The notes beneath the pieces were generated by a model that saw only the letters and a list, made by a program, of their open reading frames with translations, made no database searches and was not told where the DNA came from. From contig JAJEDE010000027.1 in assembly GCA_022821645.1 (NCBI GenBank), positions 62,001 to 126,000 of the forward strand: 64,000 bases of DNA, in the 5' to 3' direction. The position numbers were made by a program, and so were the translations under genes. Source of the stretch: Chloroflexota bacterium (GTDB lineage: Bacteria; Chloroflexota; UBA11872). This document shows positions 8,379-17,514 of this stretch, one piece after another. Position 1 is the first letter of the stretch. Every line of letters begins with the position of its first letter.

Positions 8379-8876
8379 CTAGGTGTAGGTGGCGCCATCG
8401 ATGATGGCGAGGAGGTCGCCGGAATCCGGCCAGTCGCGTTGGTGGGCGCCGACGCTGATGAAGCGGATGCGGCCCCTGGGATCGACCAGGAACACGCTGG
8501 GACGGGCGATGTTCCAGGACTCGAAGTTGGCGCGGACGTAGACGCCATAGCGGCGGATCGCGGCGCGATCGGGATCGGCCAGCAGCGGGAACGGCAGCGT
8601 CAGGCCTCTCGCGAAGCGCCGCACGCCCTCGGGCCCCTGCCCGTACACCCCCGCAATACGCACCTTGCGCCGGCTCCATTCCTCCAGCTCGCCCGCGAGC
8701 TGCGCCAGATACCTCCGGCAGTTCGGTCACCAGGTATGGCGGAGGTAAATCAGGAGTTGCCACTGACCCCTGGCGGGAATCTCACAGAGCTGGTCGGGAT
8801 CCGAAGCGAGCGGCAGGGTGAAGCGGGGCGCGGGGTCCCCGAGCTCGAGCGTTTCCGAGCCCTCGGCGCGCGGCAA
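8379..8876 (-). CDS. putative selenocysteine-containing peroxiredoxin-like protein (TGA read as Sec)
   Basis: The minus-strand frame reads through one TGA (8729-8727) as about 165 residues from a TTG at 8876. It starts LELGDPAPRFTLPL, the usual AhpC/TSA opening, then LIYLRHTW-U-PNCRRYLAQL, where peroxiredoxin-like proteins have RGxWCPxCRxxLxxL. Later blocks (PFPLLADPD, RPSVFLVDPRGRIRF) are typical thioredoxin-fold elements. The stop falls exactly on the first Cys of CxxC (U50xxC53), and a SECIS-like hairpin follows. A selB gene lies at 28843-30723. The family would reduce peroxides or disulfides. A nonsense-mutated pseudogene is the alternative, but the intact frame on both sides and the exact position argue for Sec. 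The TTG start is tentative. Confidence 0.78.
8700..8721 (-). promoter_or_regulatory. candidate bacterial SECIS element
   Basis: Six bases after the in-frame TGA the mRNA can fold UGCCGG-AGGUAU-CUGGCG, a 6-bp stem with a hexaloop. An alternative fold uses CUGC/GCAG plus CGG/CUG with a 2-base bulge. The loop AGGUAU resembles the AGGUCU apical loop of E. coli fdhF that SelB recognises. Its loop Gs lie 14-15 bases past the UGA, close to the usual bacterial distance. Confidence 0.65.
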
Positions 8877-8954
8877 GGCAGGACTTTCGTGGGTTTTCGG
8901 ACGAGTGACGCAACCCTGAGTATCGCAATGCCGCGCGCCCGCGGCAGCCCGAAC

Positions 8955-9760
8955 TCAGGCGACGATATCGCGACGCCGGAAGATGGCGAGCGCGAGGACC
9001 GCCGTAACCACCGCGGTAACCCCCAGCACCAGGGTGTCTCGCCAGATGAAGTCGCCGGGCCCCAACTGGTCCACCGGGTTCCAGTATCCGAAGATGCTGA
9101 CCTTCTCCAGCCACTCCAGGTTGGAGGCGATGTCCGCCACGATCAGCAACACGAACATGATGACGATGATGCCGGCGGCCAGACCGTAGGTGCGGCCGGG
9201 CTGCAGGATCAGCGTCGCCAGCAGCAGCCCGCCGCCGGCGATGGCCAGCGTAAAGACCAGCATTTGCAGGTGGACCAGCAGCAACTCCAGCGCGCCCAAC
9301 TCAACCTCGGCGGCCCAGATGGCCGCGCCGATCAGGATGGCAACGTAGGAAGCGGCAATCACCACGGTCGTCAGGATCAGCAGGGCCGCGATGCGCGAGA
9401 GCAGGAAACGCGTGCGGCTGATCGGCGCGGCCAGCAGCACGTCCAGCGTGCCGGACCCGAAGTCGCGCGTGATCAGCCCGGCTCCGAACCAGACGCCGAA
9501 GTAGGCCAGCACCAGCATGAGGGTGCTGGTGTACTGCGAGCTGAAGTAGCTGTAGAACGTGTTCTGCTGCGCCGTCGCCCCCGTAACCTGGGTGCCGCCG
9601 AAGACCTCGCTGCCGCCCATGGCCTGGGTGAGGTCGTCCCAGTTTTCGGCAAACAGCGGCCACAGGCCCATGATCAGCAAGCCCAACGCGAAAATCCCGA
9701 GGTCAAACCATATGGTCGCGAGCCGCCGGGTGCGCAGGGTCACGCGGATGATGCTGAGGT

Positions 9761-9764
<4 letters not shown>
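8955..9764 (-). CDS. ABC-2 type transporter permease
   Basis: 269 residues, mostly hydrophobic, starting MNLSIIRVTLRTRRLATIWFD, with six probable helices and the C-terminal AIFRRRDIVA. It resembles the NosY/YhaP-like ABC-2 permeases. Its ATG overlaps the stop of its ATPase partner (ATGA at 9764-9761). The set is distinct from the three-permease operon, with which it shares only general family features. Substrate unknown. Confidence 0.85.
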
Positions 9765-10651
<887 letters not shown>

Positions 10652-10780
10652 GTCGGCCCGGAAGCCTCCACGCCCGCCCTCGGGCGACAGTCCGGTGAGT
10701 TCTCCTGGTCAGGGCGCCTCAATGTATCAGCCAGATTGACACCGGCAATGTGGCAAACCTTACGGCCCTCGCCTACCGCC

Positions 10781-10786
10781 TAGACT
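10781..10786 (+). promoter_or_regulatory. candidate -10 box for a leaderless LON-protein transcript
   Basis: TAGACT lies 5 bases upstream of the ATG at 10792, and no Shine-Dalgarno sequence intervenes. Transcription would begin at or next to the start codon. No clear -35 is seen at the expected distance. Confidence 0.4.
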
Positions 10787-10791
10787 GCGCC

Positions 10792-11424
10792 ATGCGGCTC
10801 GACCTATTCCCGCTCAACACGGTGCTGTTCCCCGGCATGCGCCTGCCGCTGCACATCTTCGAGCCGCGCTACCGGACCATGCTGGGCCGCTGCATCGAGA
10901 CCGAGGGAGTCTTTGGCGTCGTGCTGATCGCCGAGGGCGAAGAAGTGGGACCGGCCGCGATTCCCTACCAGATCGGCACCACCGCGCGAGTGGAAAAGGT
11001 TGAGTACCTGCCCGACGGCCGCTTCAACCTGCTGGCGTTGGGCGAGACGCGGTTTCGGATCGAGCGCATCGTGGCCGAGGAGCCGCACGTCGTTGGCGAG
11101 GTGGAACTGGCGCCCATGCCGGCCGACGCCAACGACTCCACCATGCAGGCCATGGAAGACGTCCGCGAGCGCTTCGAGCGGCTGGTCACCCTCATGATCG
11201 AGATCCAGGCCGGCTACATGCCCGAGTTCGAACTGCCGGACGATCCACTGCAACTGGCCTACCTGATCGCGGCCGGCATTCCCACCGGTCCGGGCAGCGC
11301 CCAGCGCCTGCTGGAAGCTGATTCGCTGGCCGACCTCCTGTCGTTGGAGCACGAACTTCTGGACTTGCGGATCGAGCAGGCGCTGCGTCGCCTGCAGGAG
11401 AAGCTGGACGCGCGCCGGAACTAA
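10792..11424 (+). CDS. LON substrate-binding domain protein
   Basis: 210 residues beginning MRLDLFPLNTVLFPGMRLPL, followed by HIFEPRY, the classic opening of the N-terminal domain of Lon proteases. There is no AAA or Ser-Lys protease domain, so this is a stand-alone LON/PUA-like protein of the bacterial YcaL/LonN type, of unknown partner. The C-terminal third is helical (LLSLEHELLDLRIEQALRRL). The frame is open from 10750, but the ATG at 10792 gives the family's N-terminus. Probably monocistronic. Confidence 0.85.
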   Translation: MRLDLFPLNTVLFPGMRLPLHIFEPRYRTMLGRCIETEGVFGVVLIAEGEEVGPAAIPYQIGTTARVEKVEYLPDGRFNLLALGETRFRIERIVAEEPHVVGEVELAPMPADANDSTMQAMEDVRERFERLVTLMIEIQAGYMPEFELPDDPLQLAYLIAAGIPTGPGSAQRLLEADSLADLLSLEHELLDLRIEQALRRLQEKLDARRN

Positions 11425-11456
11425 GGCCCAGGCGCCGCGCGCTGAAGACATCCTGG

Positions 11457-11484
11457 TTGATGCGGTCGCCGTCTCGGTTAGAGT
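11457..11484 (+). promoter_or_regulatory. candidate promoter for the DUF4389 gene
   Basis: TTGATG (11457-11462), a 16-base spacer, then TAGAGT (11479-11484), ending 34 bases before the ATG at 11519. A purine-rich stretch GGGACTGAGG precedes the start. Confidence 0.45.
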
Positions 11485-11518
11485 CAAGTACACGCGAGCC
11501 AGGGACTGAGGCGGACGG

Positions 11519-11827
11519 ATGGACTACTACCCGGTTGATGTTGTTGCCGAGTACCCGGAGCGAACCTCACGCCTGCTGGCGCTGGCGGCGTTGCTCGGCG
11601 GCGTGATCAAGCTGCTGCTTCTGCTTCCGCACCTCATCGTGCTTTCGATCCTGGGGTTCGTGGCCGGGATTGCGGCCGTGATCGGCTGGATCGCCGTTCT
11701 GATCCTGGGCTCCTACCCGCGCGCGCTCTTTGACTTCCAGGTGGGGATCCTGCGCTGGAATCTTCGGGTGAACGCCTATTTCCTGAGCGTGACCGACCGC
11801 TACCCGCCGTTCCGTCTGGATCCCTAG
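11519..11827 (+). CDS. DUF4389-like small membrane protein
   Basis: 102 residues with one long hydrophobic stretch (about 20-67) that can form two helices. Flanking motifs are YPERTSRLLAL, SYPRALFDFQVGILRW and the ending TDRYPPFRL. The pattern of an arginine-rich start, helical pair, YPR-LFDF-VG-LRW and DRYPPF is that of DUF4389 proteins, whose role is unknown. ATG 11519 follows a plausible promoter and purine-rich site. Confidence 0.75.
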   Translation: MDYYPVDVVAEYPERTSRLLALAALLGGVIKLLLLLPHLIVLSILGFVAGIAAVIGWIAVLILGSYPRALFDFQVGILRWNLRVNAYFLSVTDRYPPFRLDP

Positions 11828-11948
11828 ACCGCGCACCTGCGTTTCGGGATCCCGAGCCGCCGGCGCATGCTGGCGTGATTCGGCTGGGTCTGCTGACTTG
11901 ACCGGGTGACCTGCGCCGTCGGCGACCGTGGACAATGATGGCCGGAGC

Positions 11949-14276
11949 ATGAACGTCGCCGACTCCCAGACTGTGGACCTGCTGGAACTGCCAGCGGTTC
12001 TTGAACGGATAGCCCACTTCGCCTCATTCTCGGCCGCGCGGGCCGGGGTGCTGGCGCTGCGCCCGGACGCCGATCGCGCAAGGGTTCGCGACCGCCTGGA
12101 ACTCACGTCCCAGGGTCGTCAATTCCTCGAGGTGAGCCCGTCGTTCAGCGTGGGCGCCGCGCGGGACGTGCGCGACCGGGCGGAGCGGGCGGCCCGCGGC
12201 TCGCGCCTGGACCCGGCCGACCTGCTGGACGTGCACGACCACCTGCGCGCCACGCGCCTGGCCGTGGCGGCCGTGGGCCGGCAGGCGGCCGAGCTTCCCG
12301 CCCTCTGGTCGCTGGTGGAGATCGCCAGCGATCCGCCGGACCTGGAAGGTCGCATCTCGGCCGCCATCGATGAAGAAGCCAATGTTCGCGACGAGGCCTC
12401 ACCGGAGCTCGCGCGCCTGCGACGCCTGCTGGCGCGGGCGCGCGGGCGCCTGACGCGTCTCCTGGAACGCATGATCCAGCAGGTTTCGTCGGACGTCCTA
12501 CGCGAACGCCTGGTTACCGAGCGCCGCGGAAGGCTGACCGTGCCGGTACGGCGCGAACGGCAGCGCGACTTCCCGGGTGTCGTCCACGACGTGTCGGCCA
12601 GTGGCGCCACCGTCTTCATGGAACCGCTGTCGGCGATTGACGCAGGGAACGAGATTCGCTCGCTGGAAGTGGCGGAGCGCCGCGAAGTCGAGCGCATTCT
12701 GCTCGAGCTGTCGGCGGCGGTCGGCGCGGAGCGGCAAGCCCTCAACGCCGCCGTTCAGGCCCTGGCCGACCTGGACCGGACCTTGGCGGTGGCGCGCTCC
12801 GCGGTAGCCACCCACGCGGTTCCCCCGGAAGTCAGCGACGACACCTCATTCGATCTGCGGTCGGCCCGCCACCCGCTGCTGGAGCAGCCGGTGCCAATCG
12901 ACGTACATCTCGACGGCGTCGAGGCGCGAGCGCTGGTGATTACCGGCGCGAACACCGGCGGCAAGACCGTGGCCCTGAAGACGGTGGGCCTCCTACACCT
13001 GATGGCCGCCTGCGGATTGCACGTGCCCGCGAAACCGGGGTCGCGGGTGGCCGTGTTCGAGCGGGTGGTGGCCGATATCGGCGACGCGCAGAGCATCGAA
13101 CACAGCCTCAGTACGTTTGCCTCGCACGTGCGTAACTTGCGGACCATGGTCGAGACCGCCGGGACGGGAGCCCTGGCGCTGGCGGACGAAATTGGCGCCG
13201 GCACCGACCCGGACGAAGGCGCGGCGCTGGGCCAGGCCGTCATTCACGCCCTGCTCGCGCGCGGCGCGACCGTGGTGGCCACCACGCATCATCCGGCCCT
13301 CAAGGCCTTCGCCGCGGCGCACTCGGCGGCGCGCAACGCCAGCGTGGAGTTCGACCACGCCACCCTGCGTCCAACCTACCGCCTGCGGCAGGGTATTCCG
13401 GGGTCCAGCAATGCCCTGGAAATCGCGGACCGGCTCGGCATCGACGCCGCGATTGTCGAGGACGCTCGCGCACGCATGGCCCAAGGGGCGCTGGACCTGG
13501 AGCGCGCCATTGTCGATGCAGAAAACGCACGAGCGTCCGCGGAACGCGAACGCACCGCCAGCGCGCAGGCACGCAGCGCCGCCGAGCGATCGCGCCAAGA
13601 GCTTGACCGGCAGGTCGAGGACCTTGAACGCGACCGCGACAACCTGCTGCGCAACGCGCGGCGGGAAGCCCGCGGGCTGCTCCATGACGCGCGGCAGGCT
13701 CTACGGGATGCGCGGCGCGCGGCCCGCACTGGTCAGGCCGGCGCCCGGCGAACGGCGCGCGCCAGCCTGGCGGCGACGGAAAAGCGACTGGCCCCGCCGT
13801 CGTCGCCGCCAGAGCAACCCGCCCAGCGCGACCCGCTTGAGGTGCGCGTCGGAGACGAGGTGGAGGCCGACGGATTCTCCGGCCGGGCCCTGGTGCTGAC
13901 CCTGACCGACCAGTCCGTGGAGGTTGCCATTGGCAGCGCTCGGGCCTCGTTCGACCGCGCAAGACTTCAGCGGGTGTTTCCAGCGTCACCCCGTCCCCGG
14001 CGCCGTCGCCGTAGCGCGCCGGGAGGCGGCGGAACGCAGGAGATCGACATTCGCGGAATGCGGGCGGAAGAGGCGACCGAAATGTCGGAACGCAGCGTCG
14101 ACGAAGCGCTGCGTCAAGGCGCGTCCACCCTGCGCATCATTCACGGCAAGGGCACGGGCGTGCTCCGCGCCGTGGTGGCCGAAATTCTGACCGGACACCC
14201 CTCGGTTCGGAATCACGATCCCGCGCCGCTGAACGAAGGCGGCGACGGCGTCACGGTCGTGGCGCTCCGCAACTGA
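11949..14276 (+). CDS. mutS2: MutS2 ATPase with C-terminal Smr nuclease domain
   Basis: 775 residues from ATG 11949. MutS2 proteins act on recombination intermediates and, in some species, collided ribosomes. The core starts LLELPAVLERIAHFASF. Walker A GANTGGKT is at 333-340 and Walker B reads LALADEIGAGTDPDEG. A long charged coiled coil follows (about 505-590), then a KOW-like segment and the Smr domain with EIDIRGM and HGKGTG (near 732). All parts expected of the family are present. An in-frame GTG at 11928 is the alternative start. The gene stands alone on the plus strand, convergent with the nadD cluster. Confidence 0.95.
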   Translation: MNVADSQTVDLLELPAVLERIAHFASFSAARAGVLALRPDADRARVRDRLELTSQGRQFLEVSPSFSVGAARDVRDRAERAARGSRLDPADLLDVHDHLRATRLAVAAVGRQAAELPALWSLVEIASDPPDLEGRISAAIDEEANVRDEASPELARLRRLLARARGRLTRLLERMIQQVSSDVLRERLVTERRGRLTVPVRRERQRDFPGVVHDVSASGATVFMEPLSAIDAGNEIRSLEVAERREVERILLELSAAVGAERQALNAAVQALADLDRTLAVARSAVATHAVPPEVSDDTSFDLRSARHPLLEQPVPIDVHLDGVEARALVITGANTGGKTVALKTVGLLHLMAACGLHVPAKPGSRVAVFERVVADIGDAQSIEHSLSTFASHVRNLRTMVETAGTGALALADEIGAGTDPDEGAALGQAVIHALLARGATVVATTHHPALKAFAAAHSAARNASVEFDHATLRPTYRLRQGIPGSSNALEIADRLGIDAAIVEDARARMAQGALDLERAIVDAENARASAERERTASAQARSAAERSRQELDRQVEDLERDRDNLLRNARREARGLLHDARQALRDARRAARTGQAGARRTARASLAATEKRLAPPSSPPEQPAQRDPLEVRVGDEVEADGFSGRALVLTLTDQSVEVAIGSARASFDRARLQRVFPASPRPRRRRRSAPGGGGTQEIDIRGMRAEEATEMSERSVDEALRQGASTLRIIHGKGTGVLRAVVAEILTGHPSVRNHDPAPLNEGGDGVTVVALRN

Positions 14277-14317
14277 GCGGCGTCGGCCGTCCGTTCGGAA
14301 CCTGAGCGAAGCCGCGG

Positions 14318-14497
14318 TTACTGGTGGAGCGACTCGAAGTCGACGCCGGGTTCGACGCCGAAGAACTTGCGCGCGACTTCACGCCGAAAGTTGGCGGTCT
14401 GCTCCGAGGTAAGAACGTAGGCGGTCACGAGACCTGCCGCGAATCCAGCGGGAAAGGCAAGCCCCACACCCAGCAGGAGCATCTTGAATCCACGCAT
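14318..14497 (-). CDS. small single-pass membrane protein, 59 residues
   Basis: A short frame from ATG 14497 to TAA 14318 encodes MRGFKMLLLGVGLAFPAGFA, then AGLVTAYVL, a strong N-terminal membrane helix, then a basic amphipathic tail ending VDFESLHQ. It starts 8 bases after the rsfS stop on the same strand, so it is probably the last gene of a nadD-rsfS operon. Spacing and the well-formed helix support it. No family is recognised. Confidence 0.6.
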   Translation of the reverse strand: MRGFKMLLLGVGLAFPAGFAAGLVTAYVLTSEQTANFRREVARKFFGVEPGVDFESLHQ

Positions 14498-14505
14498 GGC
14501 CGACC

Positions 14506-14856
14506 CTACTGAACCCGCAACACGACGGGCGCTTCCGTCCAGAACTCTTCCAATTGATAGTACGCCCGGCCGTCCTCGGAAAACACGTGAACGACGACAT
14601 CGCCAAAGTCGGCCAGCACCCAGGCGTCCGCCGCCTCGCCTTCGATCATCGGACGTCGTCCGGCCACGCCCTTCAACTCGCGGTCCAGCAGGTCCCGCAC
14701 GGCCCGCATCTGCGGGGTGCTGGAAACCGTGGTGATGACGAAGTAGTCCGCCAGGACACTCAGGCCGCGGATGTCCAGCAGCAGGGTATCCGCGGCGCCG
14801 CGCGCGGCCACCGCATCCACGATGTGGCGGGCGAGTTGGATCGGGCTCAGAGACAA
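14506..14856 (-). CDS. rsfS: ribosomal silencing factor RsfS
   Basis: About 116 residues. RsfS binds ribosomal protein L14 and blocks subunit joining in starvation. Recognisable blocks are ARHIVDAVAARGAADTLLLD, ADYFVITT-SS-PQMRAV and WVLADFGDVVVHVF, ending with YYQLEEFWTEAP. No ATG is available. The TTG at 14856 gives the normal family length and lies 25 bases after the nadD stop; the longer open frame upstream is antisense to nadD. The nadD-rsfS order is widespread in bacteria. Confidence 0.9.
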   Translation of the reverse strand: MSLSPIQLARHIVDAVAARGAADTLLLDIRGLSVLADYFVITTVSSTPQMRAVRDLLDRELKGVAGRRPMIEGEAADAWVLADFGDVVVHVFSEDGRAYYQLEEFWTEAPVVLRVQ

Positions 14857-14881
14857 ACCGGGATAAGCGCGGGCCGCTGAA

Positions 14882-15508
14882 TCATATCGCTCCGGGCTGC
14901 TCGGTTCCGCCGTCGGCGTACAGCTGACGAGCGGCAATGTACGTGGCCACGGCTGGCGGCACCCAGGCGTCAATTGGTCGACCCCGCGCGCACGCCGCCC
15001 GGATCCGGGAGGCGGCGATGTCCACCGGCGGCATTTGGTGTACGTGGATCCGCCGGTCGGCATTCGGATGCAGGGCCAGCACCTCCTGGGGAATCGTCGA
15101 CGAGTGCCCGGGCCGCGGCACGGTGATGATCTGCGTTGTCGTCAGAATCCGGCCGGCCTGGCGCCACGCCGGAAGTTCTCCCAGGGCGTCGGCGCCAAGG
15201 ATCAGGAACAGCTCGGCGGCGGGATGCTCGGAAGCGAGAACCCGCAGCGTGTCGATCATGTATGACGGCCCCGGCCGCTCGCTGTCGATCGGCGATACCT
15301 CGAAACCCGGAGTCCCATCGATAGCTCGCCGAACCATGGCCAGCCGGTCTCGAGCCGAGGCCAGCGGCGGGGCACGCAGCGGCGACTGGCGCGCCGGGAT
15401 GAAGAGGATGCGGCTGAGGTCGAACGCCTCGCGCACACGGTGCGCCACGGCCAGATGCCCGCAGTGCACGGGATCGAACGTCCCGCCGTAGATCCCCAGG
15501 CGGGCCAT
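14882..15508 (-). CDS. nadD: nicotinate-nucleotide adenylyltransferase
   Basis: 208 residues. NadD makes deamido-NAD from nicotinate mononucleotide and ATP. The nucleotidyl-transferase motif GGTFDPVHCGHL is near the N-terminus (8-19), with FIPARQSPLR next, then FLILGADALGELPAW and, near the C-terminus, ASRIRAACARGRPI, equivalent to the SSTxIR motif. Start ATG 15508 is one base from the stop of the upstream oxidoreductase gene. Confidence 0.95.
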   Translation of the reverse strand: MARLGIYGGTFDPVHCGHLAVAHRVREAFDLSRILFIPARQSPLRAPPLASARDRLAMVRRAIDGTPGFEVSPIDSERPGPSYMIDTLRVLASEHPAAELFLILGADALGELPAWRQAGRILTTTQIITVPRPGHSSTIPQEVLALHPNADRRIHVHQMPPVDIAASRIRAACARGRPIDAWVPPAVATYIAARQLYADGGTEQPGAI

Positions 15509-15509
15509 G

Positions 15510-16535
15510 TCAGGCGGCGTGCAGCGTTTGCGTGCGGCCCGACGAGGCGCCGGCCAGCACCGCGCGGGTCAGTGCCACGGCCCGAACGCCGTCGGACAGG
15601 CCCGGCACCGGCGTATCGCTCCCGCCGGGGCAGACAAAGGCCCGCACCAGGTCGCGAAGCGATTGGCTCTCCGCCTCCACTCGCGCTAGCCAGGACCGAC
15701 CGTCACGTTCCAGCCTGACGCCCGGCAGCCGCGGTGGATCCACGGATCGATCGCCGACAGGCTGGATCTCCGCGGTCGTCCAGTTGGATCGGATTCGCAC
15801 TCGCGTTGCGCCGTCGGTCAGATCCACGACCACCGGGCCATGCTCGGGATCGGCGTCGCCGCCGGCGACCGTCAGCGACGCATGGTGCTCGCGGTCGAAG
15901 TAGAGGTCGGCTGCCAGGGCGTCCGCGCGTGGCGGCACGCTGATGGTCGCGGCTCCTCGGTCCCCCCTCGGCAAGGGACCGCCGTCCGCCACAATCTCCG
16001 CCGGCGCGGCGCCGAACAGGTGCATCAGCAGGTCCAGCGCCGCGTGGGGTGTGGCCCAGGCGCTTTCGAGCACGGATTTCGGGGCCTGCGGCGGGCCTGG
16101 ATCGATGACCGCGCCGATGTGAGCGAACCGCGGCTCCGGCACGATTCCGCGCAGCAGTCGAACCAGCGACTCGAATCGCCACGCAAAGGCCATGCCGATT
16201 CGACTCGGCGCATCCGCGACCGCGCGAGCCGTGCGCCGGGCCCTGACGACACCCCGGGCCAACGGCGGATCCACCAGCACCTGGCTGCCCGCCTGTACGG
16301 CGGCCACCAGGCGGTCTGCATCCAACGTCGGCTGCGTCATGATGAGCGTGTCGAGCCCCTGGCCCGCCCAGGAGGCCGCCGCCTCCCCGCCATGGGCACG
16401 GGCGCAAGCGTCGGCCGCTTCCAGGTCGTCATCGATGCAGAGCGCCAGTTCGACTTCGTCCAGCGAGGCCACCGCCGCGGCGAACGCACAACCGCGCGAG
16501 CCGCAGCCCAGGATCCCGATACGGTGCGTGCGCAT
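15510..16535 (-). CDS. Gfo/Idh/MocA-like oxidoreductase lacking the EKP lysine
   Basis: 341 residues. The N-terminal Rossmann fold shows IGILGCGSRG (6-15), an acidic end to the second strand (CIDDD) and the usual dinucleotide-domain layout. The catalytic EKP block of the family reads VDPPLA, with Pro at position 90 where the lysine belongs, so classical dehydrogenase activity is doubtful. The C-terminal domain is consistent with the Gfo/Idh alpha/beta fold. It sits one base upstream of nadD, probably as first gene of that operon. Substrate unknown. Confidence 0.7.
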   Translation of the reverse strand: MRTHRIGILGCGSRGCAFAAAVASLDEVELALCIDDDLEAADACARAHGGEAAASWAGQGLDTLIMTQPTLDADRLVAAVQAGSQVLVDPPLARGVVRARRTARAVADAPSRIGMAFAWRFESLVRLLRGIVPEPRFAHIGAVIDPGPPQAPKSVLESAWATPHAALDLLMHLFGAAPAEIVADGGPLPRGDRGAATISVPPRADALAADLYFDREHHASLTVAGGDADPEHGPVVVDLTDGATRVRIRSNWTTAEIQPVGDRSVDPPRLPGVRLERDGRSWLARVEAESQSLRDLVRAFVCPGGSDTPVPGLSDGVRAVALTRAVLAGASSGRTQTLHAA

Positions 16536-16619
16536 GGAACGAATCTGCGCAGGCCTGCGCGCCGCGTCAACCCATCGCGCGGGTTAGGATGCCGAAAGTC
16601 CGACGCGCGGAGAGACCTG

Positions 16620-17426
16620 ATGGCAGAACCGAACCCTCAGCTGAGCGGCTGGGCCCTGGTGCTTGGCGCATCCAGCGGATTCGGGGCCGCAACGGCCCGC
16701 TATCTGGCCACCTGCGGTATGGACATCGCCGGCGTGCACTTCGACCGGCGCAACACCCAGCACCTGGCGGACGAGGTCAAGCAGGACATCGAGGCGCAGG
16801 GTCGTCAGGCGCGCTTCTTCAACACGAACGCCGGCAGCCCAGCCGCGCGAACCAGGGTGCTGGACGCGATCAGCGAGGACGTCCAGGGCGGCGAGCCGCC
16901 GATCCGCGTGCTCTTGCATTCCATCGCGTTCGGAACCACCGTGCCCTACGTGGGAACCGACGACACGCCCGGTGTCACCTCCAAGCAGATGGACATGACG
17001 CTGGACCTGATGGCTCACACCCTCGTCTACTGGTCCCAGGACCTGGTTGAGCGCGGCCTGATGAGCCAGGGCTCGCGCATCTACGCCATGACCAGTGCCG
17101 GCACCTCAACCATCTGGCCCAGCTACGGCCCCGTCGGCGCCGCCAAGGCCGGCCTGGAACAGCACATCCGGCAACTGGCGGTGGAGTTGGCCCCGCAGGG
17201 AATCTCGGCCAACGCCATCCGCGCGGGCGTCACCGACACGCCCGCCCTGCGCAAGATCCCCGGCAACGACGCCATGATCGACCAGGCCCGGCGCATGAAC
17301 CCGGCCAAACGGATAACCACCACCGACGACGTAGCCCGCGCCATTGCGGCCCTGACCGTGGCCGACGCCGCCTGGATCACCGGCAACGTGATCGGCGTGG
17401 ACGGCGGCGAAAACCTGGTGATGTAG
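16620..17426 (+). CDS. short-chain dehydrogenase, FabL/FabI-like enoyl-ACP reductase
   Basis: 268 residues from ATG 16620, preceded by GGAGAG at suitable spacing; the frame is open far upstream but antisense to the oxidoreductase gene. The cofactor site reads LVLGASSGFGAATARYLA. The active-site region SYGPVGAAKAGLE has Tyr and Lys six residues apart, as in FabI/FabL rather than YxxxK SDRs. The C-terminal GNVIGVDGGENLVM is typical. An enoyl-ACP reductase in fatty acid synthesis is the best guess; another SDR function cannot be excluded. Confidence 0.72.
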   Translation: MAEPNPQLSGWALVLGASSGFGAATARYLATCGMDIAGVHFDRRNTQHLADEVKQDIEAQGRQARFFNTNAGSPAARTRVLDAISEDVQGGEPPIRVLLHSIAFGTTVPYVGTDDTPGVTSKQMDMTLDLMAHTLVYWSQDLVERGLMSQGSRIYAMTSAGTSTIWPSYGPVGAAKAGLEQHIRQLAVELAPQGISANAIRAGVTDTPALRKIPGNDAMIDQARRMNPAKRITTTDDVARAIAALTVADAAWITGNVIGVDGGENLVM

Positions 17427-17514
17427 CCACGCGAGTGAGGAGCGCCAAGACCTTCAGAGGCAACCGAGGTGCCGGCGCCGCACGCCTATTGGCCGATGAG
17501 GAATCAGGGATCTC

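Noticed and set aside
8727-8729. Peroxiredoxin-like gene as a simple nonsense pseudogene
   Set aside because: The only interruption is at the catalytic Cys codon, the rest is intact, a SECIS-like hairpin follows and selB is present. Not excluded, but less likely.
8350-8763. A 137-residue minus-strand frame overlapping the selenoprotein
   Set aside because: It lies in a different frame, crosses the conserved peroxiredoxin-like blocks and shows no family features; the TGA-readthrough frame explains the region better.
15840-17426. 528-residue version of the FabL-like SDR
   Set aside because: The added part is antisense to the Gfo/Idh gene; ATG 16620 has a ribosome site and begins the SDR fold.
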